A stretch of DNA of 64,000 nucleotides, from assembly GCA_021234155.1 (NCBI GenBank), contig JAJEKV010000132.1, positions 1,242,001-1,306,000 of the forward strand, read 5' to 3'. Within the stretch, counting starts at the first letter, position 1; every line of letters starts with the position of its first letter. Under the pieces are notes generated by a model. The model was not told the DNA's origin. It was given only the letters and a program-made list of their open reading frames with translations, and made no database searches. Shown here one piece after another: positions 10,538 to 23,497 of the stretch. Made by a program: the position numbers and the translations under genes. The DNA is from Isoetes taiwanensis (lineage: Eukaryota; Streptophyta; Lycopodiopsida; Isoetales; Isoetaceae).

Positions 10538-12301
10538 TTGGGAAACGGTCAGCCTTTCTGGAATGAAGACTACTTCAAAATTATGTTTAACTCCATTGGC
10601 ACATACATCTCAATAGAATATGCACCTGAAAGACCTCCAAGGTCCTTTGTTCAGCTTGATTTATCTAAACCCATCCCTACTCTGATCCCTTTCACAGATG
10701 CTTTTGGTCAGAAATCATCCCTATCACTCAAATGATCGGGTCTGCCTCCTCATTGTCATTCTTGTGACAACAGACATTTTTGGTATGAGAGATGCAAAAT
10801 TAAACTGGTACAGCAACAGAAAATAATGGGGAACATTAATGCTGATCAAGAAATAATCAGGTTGATGTTATTAAAGATTCTACAGTGCCTATAGCTCATA
10901 CAGGCCTCAATGCACAAAGGAGAACAAGTAAGATAACAAATTCAAGCAATCAGGATTTTGCTTGGAAGAGAGTAAACGGCTCTCAAAATAGAATATAAAA
11001 GAAAAGGATGGAGAAAGAAATGCAGAATCAAGACACAAAAATCACGGCCTCAAAATCAAGTGACAGCTTCCTGACAAAGAATAATTCGACAGGGATTAAG
11101 GTCCTCCAAAAACATGGAGACCTTCAATTGAAAGGGAAAGCTCCAATGATTCAATCTAAATCATCAATTGATGAGCTTCATTCGACTCTCAACAGAATCA
11201 TTAATGATGCTAAAGGTTTATATAAAGCTAAGCCTTTAAACATTGATGGACTTCTCTGTCCAAAGTAAGGGAGATTCATTAACTAGAAAAAGCCATCCAT
11301 ACTATAATCCAACAAGCAAAAGATAGACACTCAAGGATAAGGATTCTCAAGTTAAAATCATAGAATCCAAATCTGATGGAAAGCATTCACCAGATAAAAA
11401 TTCGGTTGCATCAACTTCTTCTGCAAATTTAGATGCAAACAAAAGTACAAGAGAAGATGAGATCTTTAACAAGGGACAGGATAAGCTGCATACTTCTGAG
11501 ATGGAAACTTGCAAAACAAATGACAACACTATGATTGACAATGTTTTCTACTCGAATCAATTTTAGGTACTTGCAAATGTTAATACTGACCATGACTCTG
11601 ACTTTATATTGAACTCTGAAATAAATCAAGGAAAAATGGTCAATTCTACTGCCTATCATTCTGCCAGTCCTCCCATCAGTAATACAACTGTGCCCTCCAA
11701 CAATTCCCCATCTCTGATACATATTGAGCCTCTCATTGATTTAGATCACAATCAATCTCCAACAAACCAAATATCACCAATTATATATCCTGATATTGAA
11801 GAGCAGTTAGCCTCATTGCAAGAAGGAATGATTGAAAATTCGGAGAACTCTAGTCAACTTGAGAAGGAACAGGTCAATCAAAGTCAGGACAAAGTGACTG
11901 CTGATGAAGTGGTGTGGGATATTCCAGAAAGAGATAAAATGCATGAAATTCAGACGGTTCCAAATAGTCTCAGCCCAGAGATCCTTGGCATCAAACACAT
12001 CATTAATAAGGAAAGTCTACCATCCAGGCAAGTATCTCTCCATCAAAATACTAAGAAATGTCTCTTTAATAATAATCTGAATAAAATGTTTGAATTTATA
12101 CCTGGGGGTGTCTCTGACAGTGATTATAATCTAGAAAGTGATAAGGAAAATTGGGGGGATGGTGAACATTTGAGAGATAATACCTTCAGTGTTAAATCTA
12201 AAAGAAATTCTGGTAGATGTAATGATTCTACTCCTAACTTTGTAGTTAGTGCCTCAGCTAAAAGCAAGCAAAAGAACATGAAAATTAGGAGATCCAAATA
12301 A
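10538..12301 (+). pseudogene. LINE ORF1 remnant
   Basis: The first segment (WNEDYFKIMFNSIGTYISIE, then PPRSFVQLDLSKPIPTLIPF) matches the layout of plant LINE ORF1 proteins of the DUF4283 type. An in-frame TGA at 10733 is followed by LPPHCHSCDNRHFWYERC, a CCHC-like knuckle spaced C-x2-C-x3-H-x5-C, one residue off the usual spacing. A later 230-codon frame (11609-12301) is polar, Ser/Asn-rich linker sequence typical of the ORF1 C-terminus. Stops and frameshifts separate the parts. The protein would bind the LINE RNA; this copy cannot make it. Confidence 0.65.
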
Positions 12302-12329
12302 TCCTTCCTTTTGAATTTCTTATTTCTTG

Positions 12330-13251
12330 ATGAAGATAGTAAGCTGGAACCTAAGGGGAATTAAAGGACCCTTGAAGAGAAGGAGAGCAATCTCTCAGAT
12401 TAAGCAATACAATGCAGATATTATCCTGCTACAAGAACTTCGGCTTCTTAAATTTAAAAACTCAAATCTAGGGGATTGAATTTGTCGAGGAACCTCCTCC
12501 ATCTGGATTGAAGCTAATGGTACGGGGGAAGGGGGATGGCCATAATCTGGAAAAATATAAAACCTCTCCTTTTGCAATAGCATTTCTAGAATGTGGCAGG
12601 CAGTTACCTTTTCTGTCAATAATGCTAGTTTTTGGGGTCACTAATGTCTATGCCTCTACAAATCCTAAAGAAAGAGAAACCCTCTGGCCTGATATCTGCT
12701 CTTGGATTAATAGCAACCCTTCTATTGATTGGATTCTTGCTGGGGACTTCAATAACACCCCAGTCTGGGATATGAAACTCGAAAATAAAGTCAATATGAC
12801 CTCAGATGAAAGAATTAAATGGGACAATATGATCAGTGACTCTGCTTTGATTCACATTCCTTCTTCTACTTCAAACTATACATGGTCTAATAAGCAGAAG
12901 CATCAGGCTAGAGTTCACTGTGCTTTGGACAAATTTTATGTATCCAAACCAAATTCTGACTTCTGGGATAACTGTTTTGTCACAAGTGATGAAGGCACAG
13001 TCACTGATGTTACTATGAACACAAATATATTGTGGTCCCCTATCTTCCAAGATCAACACTCTAAAGTGATCGCCATTAAACATCATAGGATCTACAATAA
13101 ACGATCTGAGAAAGGGACCTTAAGAGTAAAAGACCTCTACAGAGATAATAACTCGTTTATTTCCGGGACCTCCTCAAAATCAATCATCAGGGGTACTTCA
13201 AGTGACAAAAAAATATATGCACATTTCAAGAATATTCGTGTTCCTTTCTAG
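12330..13251 (+). pseudogene. LINE ORF2 endonuclease domain, frameshifted
   Basis: ORF2 starts at the ATG at 12330 with MKIVSWNLRGIKGPLKRRR and ADIILLQELR, which hold the conserved Asn and Glu of the exonuclease/endonuclease/phosphatase fold. A frameshift and stop near 12478 move reading to the frame open from 12508. That frame contains DWILAGDFNNTP (catalytic Asp and Asn), SSTSNYTWSNKQ and FQDQHSKVIAI, where the usual SDH is DQH. The domain nicks target DNA in active elements. The frame then passes directly to RVKDLYRDNNSF-type sequence from the C-terminal part, so about 600 residues including the whole reverse transcriptase are missing. Confidence 0.8.
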
Positions 13252-13860
13252 AATTTCAATGCTTATAGTACTACTCTGGGATGGACTTCAAAAGGGAAGA
13301 GTATTTACAAGGTTAGTGATATCTATTCCTATCTGAGTCATATTGATGCTCCTGTCAAAGCCATGCAAAAATTCTCATTAAATCAATCAAGAATTCTTTC
13401 TCTTTTCAATAACATATGGAATTCCTATTGCGCTCCAAAGATCAGCTTTTTCATTTGGCTTGTGGCTCATAAAAGTTTGACAAATCTTGTGTCCTTGTCT
13501 AAGAGATACAATGTCTCAACTCACTGTCATTCTTGTCATTCTAGCTGCCTACAAGAAGAATCTTTGGATTCTATTTTCCTTTGTCCTAAATTAAACTCTT
13601 TTTGGTCTTGGTTCTCTAACTGATTTGTTAGATATCTGCACCATAAAGATATTAATAATATTCTCTCTTTTCTGCAACAAGATGATACTCTGGGAAACAC
13701 TACTCTGGGAAACGCTCTTGTTTACACTACTTTCTGGAATGTTTGGAAAGCTAGAAATAGAATTCTTTATGGTTCCAAATCCTTCTCTGTTTTCTGCATT
13801 AAAATGCATTTTCACTTAGATATTGAATCCATTGCTACTTCTCATAAGAGACAATAGGGG
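13252..13860 (+). pseudogene. LINE ORF2 C-terminal zf-RVT domain remnant
   Basis: The reading NIWNSYCAPKISFFIWLVAH followed by CHSCHSSCLQEESLDSIFLC and PKLNSFWSWFSN matches the zinc-binding reverse-transcriptase-associated domain of plant LINEs. An in-frame TGA at 13621-13623 interrupts it, after which RYLHHKDINNILSFLQQDD and FWNVWKARNRILYGS continue the usual C-terminal tail. This fixes the orientation and the 3' end of the element. Confidence 0.75.
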
Positions 13861-14278
13861 GAGAACTATAACAAAACTTGGGACTCCATAGGGCTATACA
13901 GGGGCCTCTTTGATATTTTTATATCTAATTTAAATGTTGTTGATTCTAATGCTCCTTACTCTGACTGTGACAGAATATTTGGACTTCCTTAAGGGAGAGG
14001 GATCTTCAAATTTCGACACAGACATGGACAATTATGAGGCTTCTATATACTGGCTATATGCATGAAGATCTTATAGTTTACTTCCTATGCTACTATATTA
14101 CTATAGCTCTATTTCCAATTTCATAAATCAGTTTTGAAAACATATTATGATAATGATCTTCTTATGAGGTCTTTTATCATTATGCCATGCTTTTTAGCAG
14201 ATTGGTATGTGGTTTGTATGGCTTTTTCTAATTAATAAAAAAATCTACTTACTTTTCAAAAAAAAAAAAAAAAAAAAA

Positions 14279-15902
14279 GCTCAAATATTGGTACACCACG
14301 TCTTCTTATGCTAGAGGCGTAAATCTTGACATAACTCTGTTCCCTTTCCAATAGAATTTGACTTAGCTGCCATATTGACACTCCCTATTGCCAGGATATC
14401 AAAAAAGGAACTAGAGTCTAGAGCTGCCCAAGTCACTCCATGTGTAGAGTATGTCCCAAATATCATGAACGCTTTGTAAAATAAAACTCAGTTCTTGCCA
14501 GACCACATGTCCCAATGTCCATAGACTTGAAGGATATAAGTATGTCTCTATTAATATTGCCTGAGCCATCTTGCTTGCTTATAGAGCCCAGAATGTTGTA
14601 GGAGAGCCCTTCAAGTAGCCGTTAGACTCTAGGATACACGAGCATTTGCTTTGGAGTACGAGGCTAGAGCCACAGAAGAGCAAGATGCACAGCTTCTTGA
14701 AGACATTGAGGAGAGTGAAAAGGCAGACCCAAGAGAGCGAAGCACCATGGCAAATACCTCTACCCACGAAACGAGTAGTATGAGGGCACCAATGGCCTAT
14801 CAACAGTCTTCATTGAATGGAAGACATATGTTAATCATCCGCATCAAGAATCTTTTGGGCCGTCAAGCACCCGGCTGCCACATCTACGAGCTCACATCAA
14901 AAAGAAGATCTTGACCCGTTCACCGTGTCGATGCACATGAGTTCAAATGGAAGAACCCAAGGCAGAAACATAAAGGTGCAGGAGTATGTTGAATGGGGAT
15001 ATCTAGACTAGCATCATGAGCTAGGATTAAAAAGTATAATCTTCCATCAAAATGACAATTCATAGTGACACATGAGCGCATAGACACCGGAGGGAAGACT
15101 ACCACGATCTAGCGAATGTCACGCAATGCAACAAAAGAAGCAACCAAGCTAGACAACTACAAAGCACCGAAGGCTGACCAGGACGAGCTTCCAGCCCCTT
15201 GCACAAGTAGGAAAACATTCGTGACTTCATCGGTTCCAAATGTAGGAGATCATGAAGGAGAGGAGGCACATATCAGGGGAGGAACATCTCTGACTTAGAA
15301 GCCTATATCAGCATAAAGGGCACCAAAATAAGGACGACTTCAGTGCTTCAGACAAGTAGTTCAAGAGGGTTTAAGACTCGAGTGGCCCAACCCAAAGGAC
15401 AAAGGATGACACAACCAGCAGGTGCAGATCACTCAAAGACGACCAGGAGGAGCTATGGTAAGTGCAAGGGGGACGACCACACTTCCAGGCACAGGGGAGG
15501 CATCTCGAACGAAGCAAAGTCCAAGCAACAGGCGTCACACTTAGAAATCCAACCTGCAGAGTTCCTCCCCCTAAATCACTTACTTTCGGCTTTCAGAAAC
15601 TGGATTGAAATGATTCTTACTAAATTTTTTGTTAAATTTTTCATTTTTCTACGAAGGTTCATAGCGAAATCTGTTCTTTTTTACTAAAGCTTTGAGACTT
15701 CTTAAGATGACACTGTGATGATCGCCATCTCAAAGCTTCGAAGGCATGCAAGAATGCCTGACTGCAACAACCAGGTGATCATACTCAAGCGATCAATGGT
15801 ACTACACATCTTCAACCTTGCAATGGCACACCGCATGTACGGACGTTGAGCGGTCACCGCACTCCACACGACACTCCACATGACAGGTAAACACATTAAA
15901 TA
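14279..15902. other. Decayed repeat DNA, no gene recognised
   Basis: Short plus-strand frames at 14651-14914, 15116-15298 and 15343-15687 encode polar, low-complexity peptides. They could be the linker region of a dead LTR retrotransposon, but no diagnostic motif is present. Confidence 0.35.
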
Positions 15903-16438
15903 GCATTTCGGAGACTAGGTGGCATGTTTGAGCCACCTTGGAATGTTGGATCCTAGGTGGCACCTTGGAGCCTACATGGCATTTTGGAGCCTAGGTGGCA
16001 TGTTTGAGCCACCTTGGCATGTTGGAGCCTAGGTGGCATGTTGGAGATCGCATAGAATGTTTGAGCCACCTTGGCATGTTCGAGCCTAAGTGGCATGTTG
16101 GAGCCTAGGTGGCATGTTCGAGACACCTTGGCATGTTGGAGCCTAGGTGGCATGTTCGAGACACCTTGGCATGTTGGAACCCAGGTCGGTTGGAGCCCGT
16201 GTGGCATGTTTGAGCCACCTTGGCATGTTGGAGACTAGGTGGCATGTTGGAGCCCACATGGCATGTTTGAGCCACCTTGGCATGTTGGAGCCAGGTGGCA
16301 TATTGGAGCACGCGTGGCGTGTTTGAGCCACCTTGGCATGTTTGAGCCTAGATGGCATGTTGGAGCGTAGGTGGCATGTTAGAGCCCATGTGGCATGTTT
16401 GAGCCACCTTGACATGTTGGAGCCTAGGTGGCATGTAG
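15903..16438 (+). repeat. Minisatellite, 57-bp higher-order units of three 19-bp monomers, left block
   Basis: The unit is three related 19-mers: GGCATGTTGGAGCCTAGGT, GGCATGTTGGAGCCCACGT and GGCATGTTTGAGCCACCTT. About nine units are present, with variants and some 38-bp two-monomer units. The third monomer with the preceding GGT can fold as GGTGGC-loop-GCCACC. Because 57 is a multiple of three, reading frames stay open on both strands, giving 19-residue peptide repeats that are not evidence of a gene. The block is broken at 16438/16439 by an inserted element and resumes at 21152 in the same orientation. Confidence 0.95.
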
Positions 16439-16547
16439 CAATGTTGTTAAGTACGTCAAAATCCGTACCTTTAAAAAACGTTTTTTAAGATTTTTTGAAG
16501 ATTTTTAAAATTTTTGAAAAAAATCTTTAAAAACGTATTTCATATAA

Positions 16548-16637
16548 AATACGTTAAAAATCTTTAAAATCCTTAAAAATCTTTAAAAATCCTTAAAAAT
16601 CTTTACAAATCCTTAAAAATCTTTAAAAATCCTTAGA
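16548..16637 (+). repeat. Subterminal tandem repeat (20-bp CTTTAAAAATCCTTAAAAAT)
   Basis: Four to five copies of a 20-bp AT-rich unit lie about 110 bp inside the left end of the 4.7-kb element. Repeated subterminal motifs are common transposase-binding regions in hAT elements. That role is inferred here. Confidence 0.75.
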
Positions 16638-17620
16638 CTATGATTTTGTTTATCCAAATATATAATATTCTTGAACTTATTTATCCTTGTATATGAAATT
16701 CTTATATTTCTTAACCTCTGTAATAATATTTTTCTGAACTTTCTTAAGAGTTGCGTAGCAAAACAACTATGATATCTTTGTACTTGAAGTTAATATTTTG
16801 TAGTAGCAGCATAAACTTCTGATTTACTTGTTGGCATGCTACGTCTTGTAACTTAGCAAAAATATGCATTTTAACCATAGCAAATACATCCAATAAAGCA
16901 GTGCAAAGAATGTGCAATTTTTATTAGCACGCCAGCCTAACCAAGCGTGCAACCCTCCTTGCAATTCTAGGCTATCCACGTAGCACTTCCACCTCAGCCA
17001 AATCTGACGTGGCATTACAAAAACCGTTAGATCTTCATTTTTCTAGATCTAAGGCCATTAAAATTACATAAGCCCGAAAAATAGCACGGAGATGGCAATG
17101 GACGCTACGTGAGGCTCTTTGAGGCGGGGTTTGACAAAACAAATTTTAGGTTAGGATAATTTTGAGCTCAGCTATGGCGGCATTATGATATTTCATTCGT
17201 TGCTAACCAAAACGAAGAGCCGGCGAAGAGCTACAGTTGCACTAGCCTCCTCAAATTTTCTCTGCATCGTTTCGTTTATTTTCCTTCTAGACCTTGGCCC
17301 TGCCTCTTACGGCCCCTCTTCGGCTGTTGAATTTTAGTTAGTCTCTTTTCAGGTCTAAGTAGCAGATTAACAGTTCCATTACACGAAAATAAGGATTAGG
17401 GTTCATCGCCAACTTCCAACAATCGACGTACCGTCTATCAATCTTGCTCCTGTTTCTGCCTCCAGTTTGAATAATCTGCCCCTCTGCAGTTTTCTCTTGT
17501 CCTCTTCTTTGTTCCGCACCAAGCTTTTGTTCTGTTTCTGCACCAAGCTTTTGTTCTTGACCTTCTATAATCAAATTGTGTACTCGATCTCTGTTTTTTT
17601 TCCATGTATTTCTTCATGTC

Positions 17621-17901
17621 TTGAAAGATCATTATATGCGACGGATATGGAGAGCTGCTCAAGATTTTCCAGAAGGATTCTAGCCACTTCACTGATGTTC
17701 CAGTGATGATCATGGTATTTCTTCACTCCTCTGTTTTAAAGAATTTGTCATACAAGAGTATACTCTATGCACATATTGCTCTCCTCCTTCGCCAGGAAAT
17801 TACAAGATAAACTTCTGCCTTCTTCATGCATGATATTCTCATTTGTGTTGCAGGTGCAAAAGCTCCTCGAAAATATGAAGGACGTGCTCTCTCTTGCACA
17901 G
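17621..17901 (+). other. Exon-like fragments inside the 4.7-kb element
   Basis: One frame reads YGELLKIFQKDSSHFTDVPV then MIM up to a GT at about 17716. A second piece, VQKLLENMKDVLSLAQ at 17854-17901, is framed by TTGTGTTGCAG before it and GTATAT after it, as a 48-bp exon would be. Neither piece is recognised with confidence. A further possible exon with a Glu/Asp-rich end (IEEEEDDENGSMLG) lies at about 18732-18828 after CTCTGCAG. They may be pieces of a captured gene, or of the same gene as the kinase fragment. Confidence 0.3.
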
Positions 17902-19968
17902 GTATATAGATTTTCTATTCTCAAATACTTACTATTTGAATATAATTTAAGGAAGTTACGTTGATAACCAACTAGACCATTCTCAAACTCGTTTCTTACA
18001 TGTATTTAGAAACGTAATGTTGTGGTTGACTATGGATCACCATGTAAATTTCTGTTTAATTGGGCAACTTTGCGATTCAAAAGTCTAAGAGATTCATGTT
18101 CTATCTATAGGGAGTTGTACACTTTTGTCAGTGTTAATTGAAACCTTTGAAGGACGTACAGCATGCAGGTGGTCTACAAATTCATGTAAGTTAATGCCTA
18201 TTTGTGGCATGTTACCTTAAAAGAATCTAGGTAGTTTAATTCCATGGGGACATGATTGTTTATAGTTTTTCCTACCAATTTTATAAAAAGTCAATGGAGC
18301 TTTAGCAAGTGCTTCTGCAATGATTACCCATCTCTGATCAAATTAAACTACTTGTCAAAGCTTGAAATTGGAGGCTCCAAACATCAAATATTTGAGCTGG
18401 AGTAGAGAGTTCTAAAGACATGCCTTCGTACTGATCTTTGTTTCTTTGATATGTCTACGATGCCTTTAAACATGCTCTCATTCTGACCTATTCATTGTAC
18501 CAAAAGTTAACTTCTGCAGAAACTCAACGTGAGGAAATTGTGAGGAAATCGAAAGCCCTGACTTCAGTGCGTACTGTACTCCTTCAGCCATCCATGTCCA
18601 CTCTGTCATTAACAGAAGAATATGTATTACATATATGCATTTTATGAATTGCATTTCGCTGTGTATAGTTTACAAAACAATGAGGACATGGTTCTGCTAT
18701 GTTAACAAGCTTGTAAAATTCTGCTCTGCAGCCCCATGAACATAAAGTGCTTCAATATTGTACCTCAAATTCCTGCAATCCTATAGAAGAAGAAGAAGAT
18801 GATGAAAATGGTAGCATGTTGGGTTGAGTACAGCTGCAGTATGATTGCCGTCAAGGATGAATATTTCAACACCATATCTAATACAGATTCATTGCCAGAA
18901 TATAGCATCGGTTCTGTATCTTAACCCTTACATGATATTCCTATGCAGTCTACTTTTGTAGTGAAGATGCCGAAGAATGAACGTTGACTGCCTTACAAGT
19001 ACTCAAGTATTCTATTAATCTCAGGAATGAGCTTTAATTGTCTAGAAATCATGCTCTAGGTTTTTGTGGCATTTCTTCCTGGAAAACTATTTCACATTCT
19101 TTAATGGAGGTTTGGAGGCTCTTTCCCGATTTTATGTCCTTGCGGACTTTGAAAGCAATGTGGAGAAGCTCAATATAATTTTATGCTGGGTTCTTGCTGC
19201 ATTAGGCCCTTGCAGTAGACATCAAAAGCAGTCAAGAGAAGCTCTGCAAAAGTTTATGCTCGGTTCTTGCAAATGTTTTCCTTACGAAATCCTGATTTGT
19301 TGCATGATATTTGAGGTTGAATTCTGGTTGTTTTTCTTTCCCATGTGTTTATATGTGCTACTCTTTAGAATGCTAAAGAGCAGCTTACAAGCTTTAATTT
19401 TCAGCTGGAGTTATTATCATCTTATCTGAGGGTAATTGGAAGTAATTTAAATGCCATTCCCTATTTGATGGCTTCTGTGATTGGCAGTAGCCAAGAACAA
19501 CCCATCTGATAAAAAGCAAATGGCAGACCAATTTCATTACCTTCACATTATCATAGTTAAGAAGGTTTTGTTTGTCGTTTCTTCAATAGCTACAACACTC
19601 TAAATGAAAGGCAAACTTTCTACAGCTATGGCTCAGTTTTTCTTTAAACTTGGTGTATCTGGTTCACAGGTAAAACTTAATCCTTTTCAATATTTTCTTC
19701 TCATTCGTGTGTTGTTTGCCAATTGTCATTGTGATGCTGGCAATGTGATACTGGTGATGCTTTTCTTAGTAAACAATAACTAGGACATGCATTTTTTGTA
19801 ATACAAATTCTGCAAACTACACATTTGTTATTTATTGTATCTACTTATTTACAATTGTGATTTTGACAAGGAGTCGAAACTTTGCTCATATTGACTTATC
19901 TTCGATGCATTCTCTGGCAATGTACTTTGCAATACTTAATAGATACTCATACAAGTTTATTTTCATAA

Positions 19969-20790
<822 letters not shown>

Positions 20791-21151
20791 TGAACACCAC
20801 AGTATCTTATTACAACTACTTTGGATTAACACAAATTGCAACCTATCGCCTTAGATTAATACAAACCCCGACTTATGCCCGGCAATGTCAGGCACACGTA
20901 ACTAAATACAACAAAAAATGACTACAACAACCTCATATCTTGCGCTTCCAAAATGATAATTCAATTATCTTTTGCTATCCAATTACCTTGCCCTAATTTT
21001 CCTACACCTTTATTTTCTATGGCCTCTGGCGTGCCTTTTTGCTAGTTTTTATTTTTTTTTGGCCATACCAAATCATAAAAATCCTTTAAAAAACGTGAGG
21101 ATTTTTATAAAGGTACTTTAAAAATAAAAAACGGGTTTTTTAACAACATTG

Positions 21152-22200
21152 GCGTGGCATGTTTGAGCCACCTTGGCATGCATGGCATGTTTGAGACACC
21201 TTGGTGTTTGAGCCTAGGTGGTATGTTGGAGCCTAGGTGGCATGTTTGAGCCACCTTAGCATGTTAGAGCCTAGATGGCATGTTGGGAGCCCACGTGGCA
21301 TGTTTGAGCCACCTTGGAATGTTGGAGCCTATGTGGCACGTTGGAGCCTAGGTGGCATGTTTGAGCCACCTTGGCATGTTTGAGCTTTGGTGGCATGTTG
21401 GTTCCTAGGCGACATGCTTGAGCCACCTTGGCAGGTTGGAGCCTAGGTGGCAAATTGGAGCCACATGGCATGTTTGAGCCACCTTGACATGTTGGAGCCT
21501 AGGTGACATGTTTGAGGCACGTTGGCATGTTGGAACCTAGGTGGCATGTTGGAGCCCATGTGGCATGTTTGAGCCACCTTGGCATGTTTGAGCCTAGGTG
21601 TTATGTTGGGGCCCACGACATGTTTGAGCCACCTTGGCATGTTGGAGCCTAGGTGGCATGTTGGAACGCTGGAATGTTTGCCCACCTTGGCATGTTTGAG
21701 CCTAGGTGACATGTTGGAGGCTAGGTGGCATGTTTGAGCCACCTTGGCATGTTGGATCCTAGGTGGCATGTTGGAGCCTAGCTGGCATGTTTGAGAAACC
21801 TTGGCATGTTGGAGCCCAGGTGGCATGTTGGAGTCCACGTGGCATGTTTGAGCCACCTTGGCATGTTTGAGCTACCTTGGCATGCTGGAGCCTAGGTGGC
21901 ATGTTGGAGCCCACATGGCATGTTTGAGTCACCTTGCATGTTGGAGCCTAGGTGGCATGTTGGAGCCCACGTGGCATATTTGAGCCACCTTGGCATGTTG
22001 GAGCCTAGGTGGCATGTTGGAGCCCATGTGGCATGTTTGAGCCACCTTGGCATGTTGGAGCCTAGGTGGCATGTAGGGGCCCGCGTGGCATGTTTGAGCC
22101 ACCTTGGCATGTTGGAGCCTGTGTGGCATGTTTGAGACACCTTGGCATGTTTGAGCCTAGGTGGCACGTTGGAGCCTAGGTGGCATGTTGGGAGCCCACC
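21152..22200 (+). repeat. Minisatellite of 57-bp units, right block
   Basis: About 18 units continue the array of 15903-16438 in the same orientation after the 4.7-kb insertion. Monomer order is mostly TAGGT-type, CACGT-type, CACCTT-type. Long reading frames here (for example 21443-21856 on the minus strand) simply follow the 57-bp period. Confidence 0.95.
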
Positions 22201-23245
22201 TTAATGAATATGCTGTATAGAAACATCAGGAAAACATCCAATGTGTGCTTATGTGATTTCCTCTTCGGTTTTGTAATACTATTTTGACTCTTTATCCAGA
22301 TTATATGATTTGGACAATGCTAATACTCATCAACCATTGATTTTTGGGCAGGTTATAGGATGTTTGATCAGTCTCGGAATGATATTTGATCATCACATAA
22401 GCTCTTCATCTAGCCAGGCAATTCGTTTGGAAATTTATAACGTGCGTCCTGCTTCTTCAAAACAAATCTCAGGCACAACCATGGGTGTTGCGGAAGATGA
22501 GTCTGGCCAGATAGTTCCAAGTGAGCTATCTGGCCAGACTGATCTTCCAAAACACTCATGATTGTATACATCTTTACTCCAAATTGGTGATTTCTTTGAA
22601 ACTTCCAATAGACTTTTATTTCTGTGAAGCAGTAAGAGGACACAACTCTTCTCTCATCACCAAATTGAGTATCAAGTCCTTGCAAATCTCTAGCCAAGCA
22701 GTCCATAGAGGTGGCACCCCTCAACTTAGAAGGAGAATATGACCGTCTCTTAGAGATCAAACCACATATTGCCACCTACTTTAACGAATGCATACCAAGT
22801 TCCATTCTATACTGGCATTATGTTGTTTCAAGTGTTTATCAATGGTGCGGTTTGCGGGGTCTATACAAAGGATTAGGTGAAAAACTTATCTGCGACCTTT
22901 GTTATTAGTCAAAGTTATGGTTCTAACTACCATTTGCTAATAGATGTAACAAATCGCATTCAATAGGGTCATTCTATTTTGTTATTGCAAAAGGTTTGTG
23001 ACTCATATACAACTAGGAATATTATTTACAACATTGTAATATTTTAGCATGCTCTTGGAATAAACAATTCGTTTTGTCTATCTTAACATATATAATGCCT
23101 ATACCTTCGACGTCGAGGCATTCATCTCGACCGTCAGATAAATAAGGTGCACGCTTCACCGTTGGATATTTTGAGCACTGCCACTGTCGGAGATTCTTGC
23201 TTCAGCCAGATGTTTGAATCAGTTTCGTCTAGACGTTTGAATCAG
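22201..23245. other. Intergenic DNA with one long hairpin
   Basis: Apart from the imperfect palindrome at 22480-22560 I see no gene. A minus-strand frame across the palindrome is open but matches nothing I know. Confidence 0.45.
22480..22560. repeat. Long imperfect inverted repeat (hairpin, about 35-bp arms)
   Basis: The arms 22480-22514 and 22526-22560 pair with about four mismatches around an 11-base loop. The inner 15 bp (AGTCTGGCCAGATAG) are perfect, and a single G/G mismatch separates them from a further 7 paired bases (GGAAGAT/ATCTTCC). The size and pairing are compatible with a young miRNA-type precursor or a fold-back repeat. Which strand would be transcribed is unknown. Confidence 0.75.
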
Positions 23246-23383
23246 TTGGTCGTCTTATCTTTTTAAGCAAGACGTCTGAATCCGATGCTTTCATCGCCAT
23301 CTGCTCATCATTGTTTGGTCGTCTTATTTCTTTAAGCAAGCTGTCTGAATCAGATGCTTTCATCGCCATCTGCTCGTTATTGT
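23246..23383 (+). repeat. 69-bp tandem duplication
   Basis: TTGGTCGTCTTATCTTTTTA through CATCTGCTCATCATTGT is repeated head to tail from 23315 with about six changes. It lies about 40 bp upstream of a TATA box and may be an upstream element of that promoter. Confidence 0.9.
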
Positions 23384-23423
23384 TTGACAGATGGTTAGAC
23401 CGATTGTTCTGTGTTGTGCCACT

Positions 23424-23497
23424 TATATAAGGCGAGCTAATCTAGTGTGGGGTTTTGAGCAGTTTTGGGCTTGGCGCTGTTCTGGCTTCACTTTCAG
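23424..23497 (+). promoter_or_regulatory. Possible Pol II promoter with leader exon and splice donor
   Basis: TATATAAGG at 23424-23432 is a good TATA box. About 65 bp further on, CTTTCAG/GTAAGG gives a strong splice donor at 23497/23498. The arrangement is that of a gene with an untranslated first exon. No coding exon on the plus strand follows that I can identify, so this may be a promoter relic or an LTR. Confidence 0.4.

Larger units (their letters stand above)
10500..14278 (+). mobile_element. L1-type LINE retrotransposon, internally deleted, poly(A)-ended
   Basis: The element reads ORF1-like sequence with a zinc-knuckle-like motif (10538-12301), an apurinic endonuclease domain (12330 to about 13130), then the C-terminal zf-RVT domain and tail (about 13100-13860), an AT-rich 3' region and an A-tract at about 14258-14278 preceded by TTAATAAAAAAATC. 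The reverse-transcriptase domain that should lie between endonuclease and zf-RVT is absent. Several stops and frameshifts show that it is old. The 5' boundary is estimated from where coding similarity begins, and I could not identify a target-site duplication. Confidence 0.85.

Noticed and set aside
21443-21856. 137-codon minus-strand frame and related repeat-peptide frames in the minisatellite
   Set aside because: The 57-bp period keeps several frames open on both strands at once. There is no start context, intron or non-repeat domain, so these are by-products of the array.
21152-22200. Possible CRISPR-like regular repeat array
   Set aside because: Units are contiguous variants of one 19-bp monomer with no unique spacers, and the DNA is eukaryotic.
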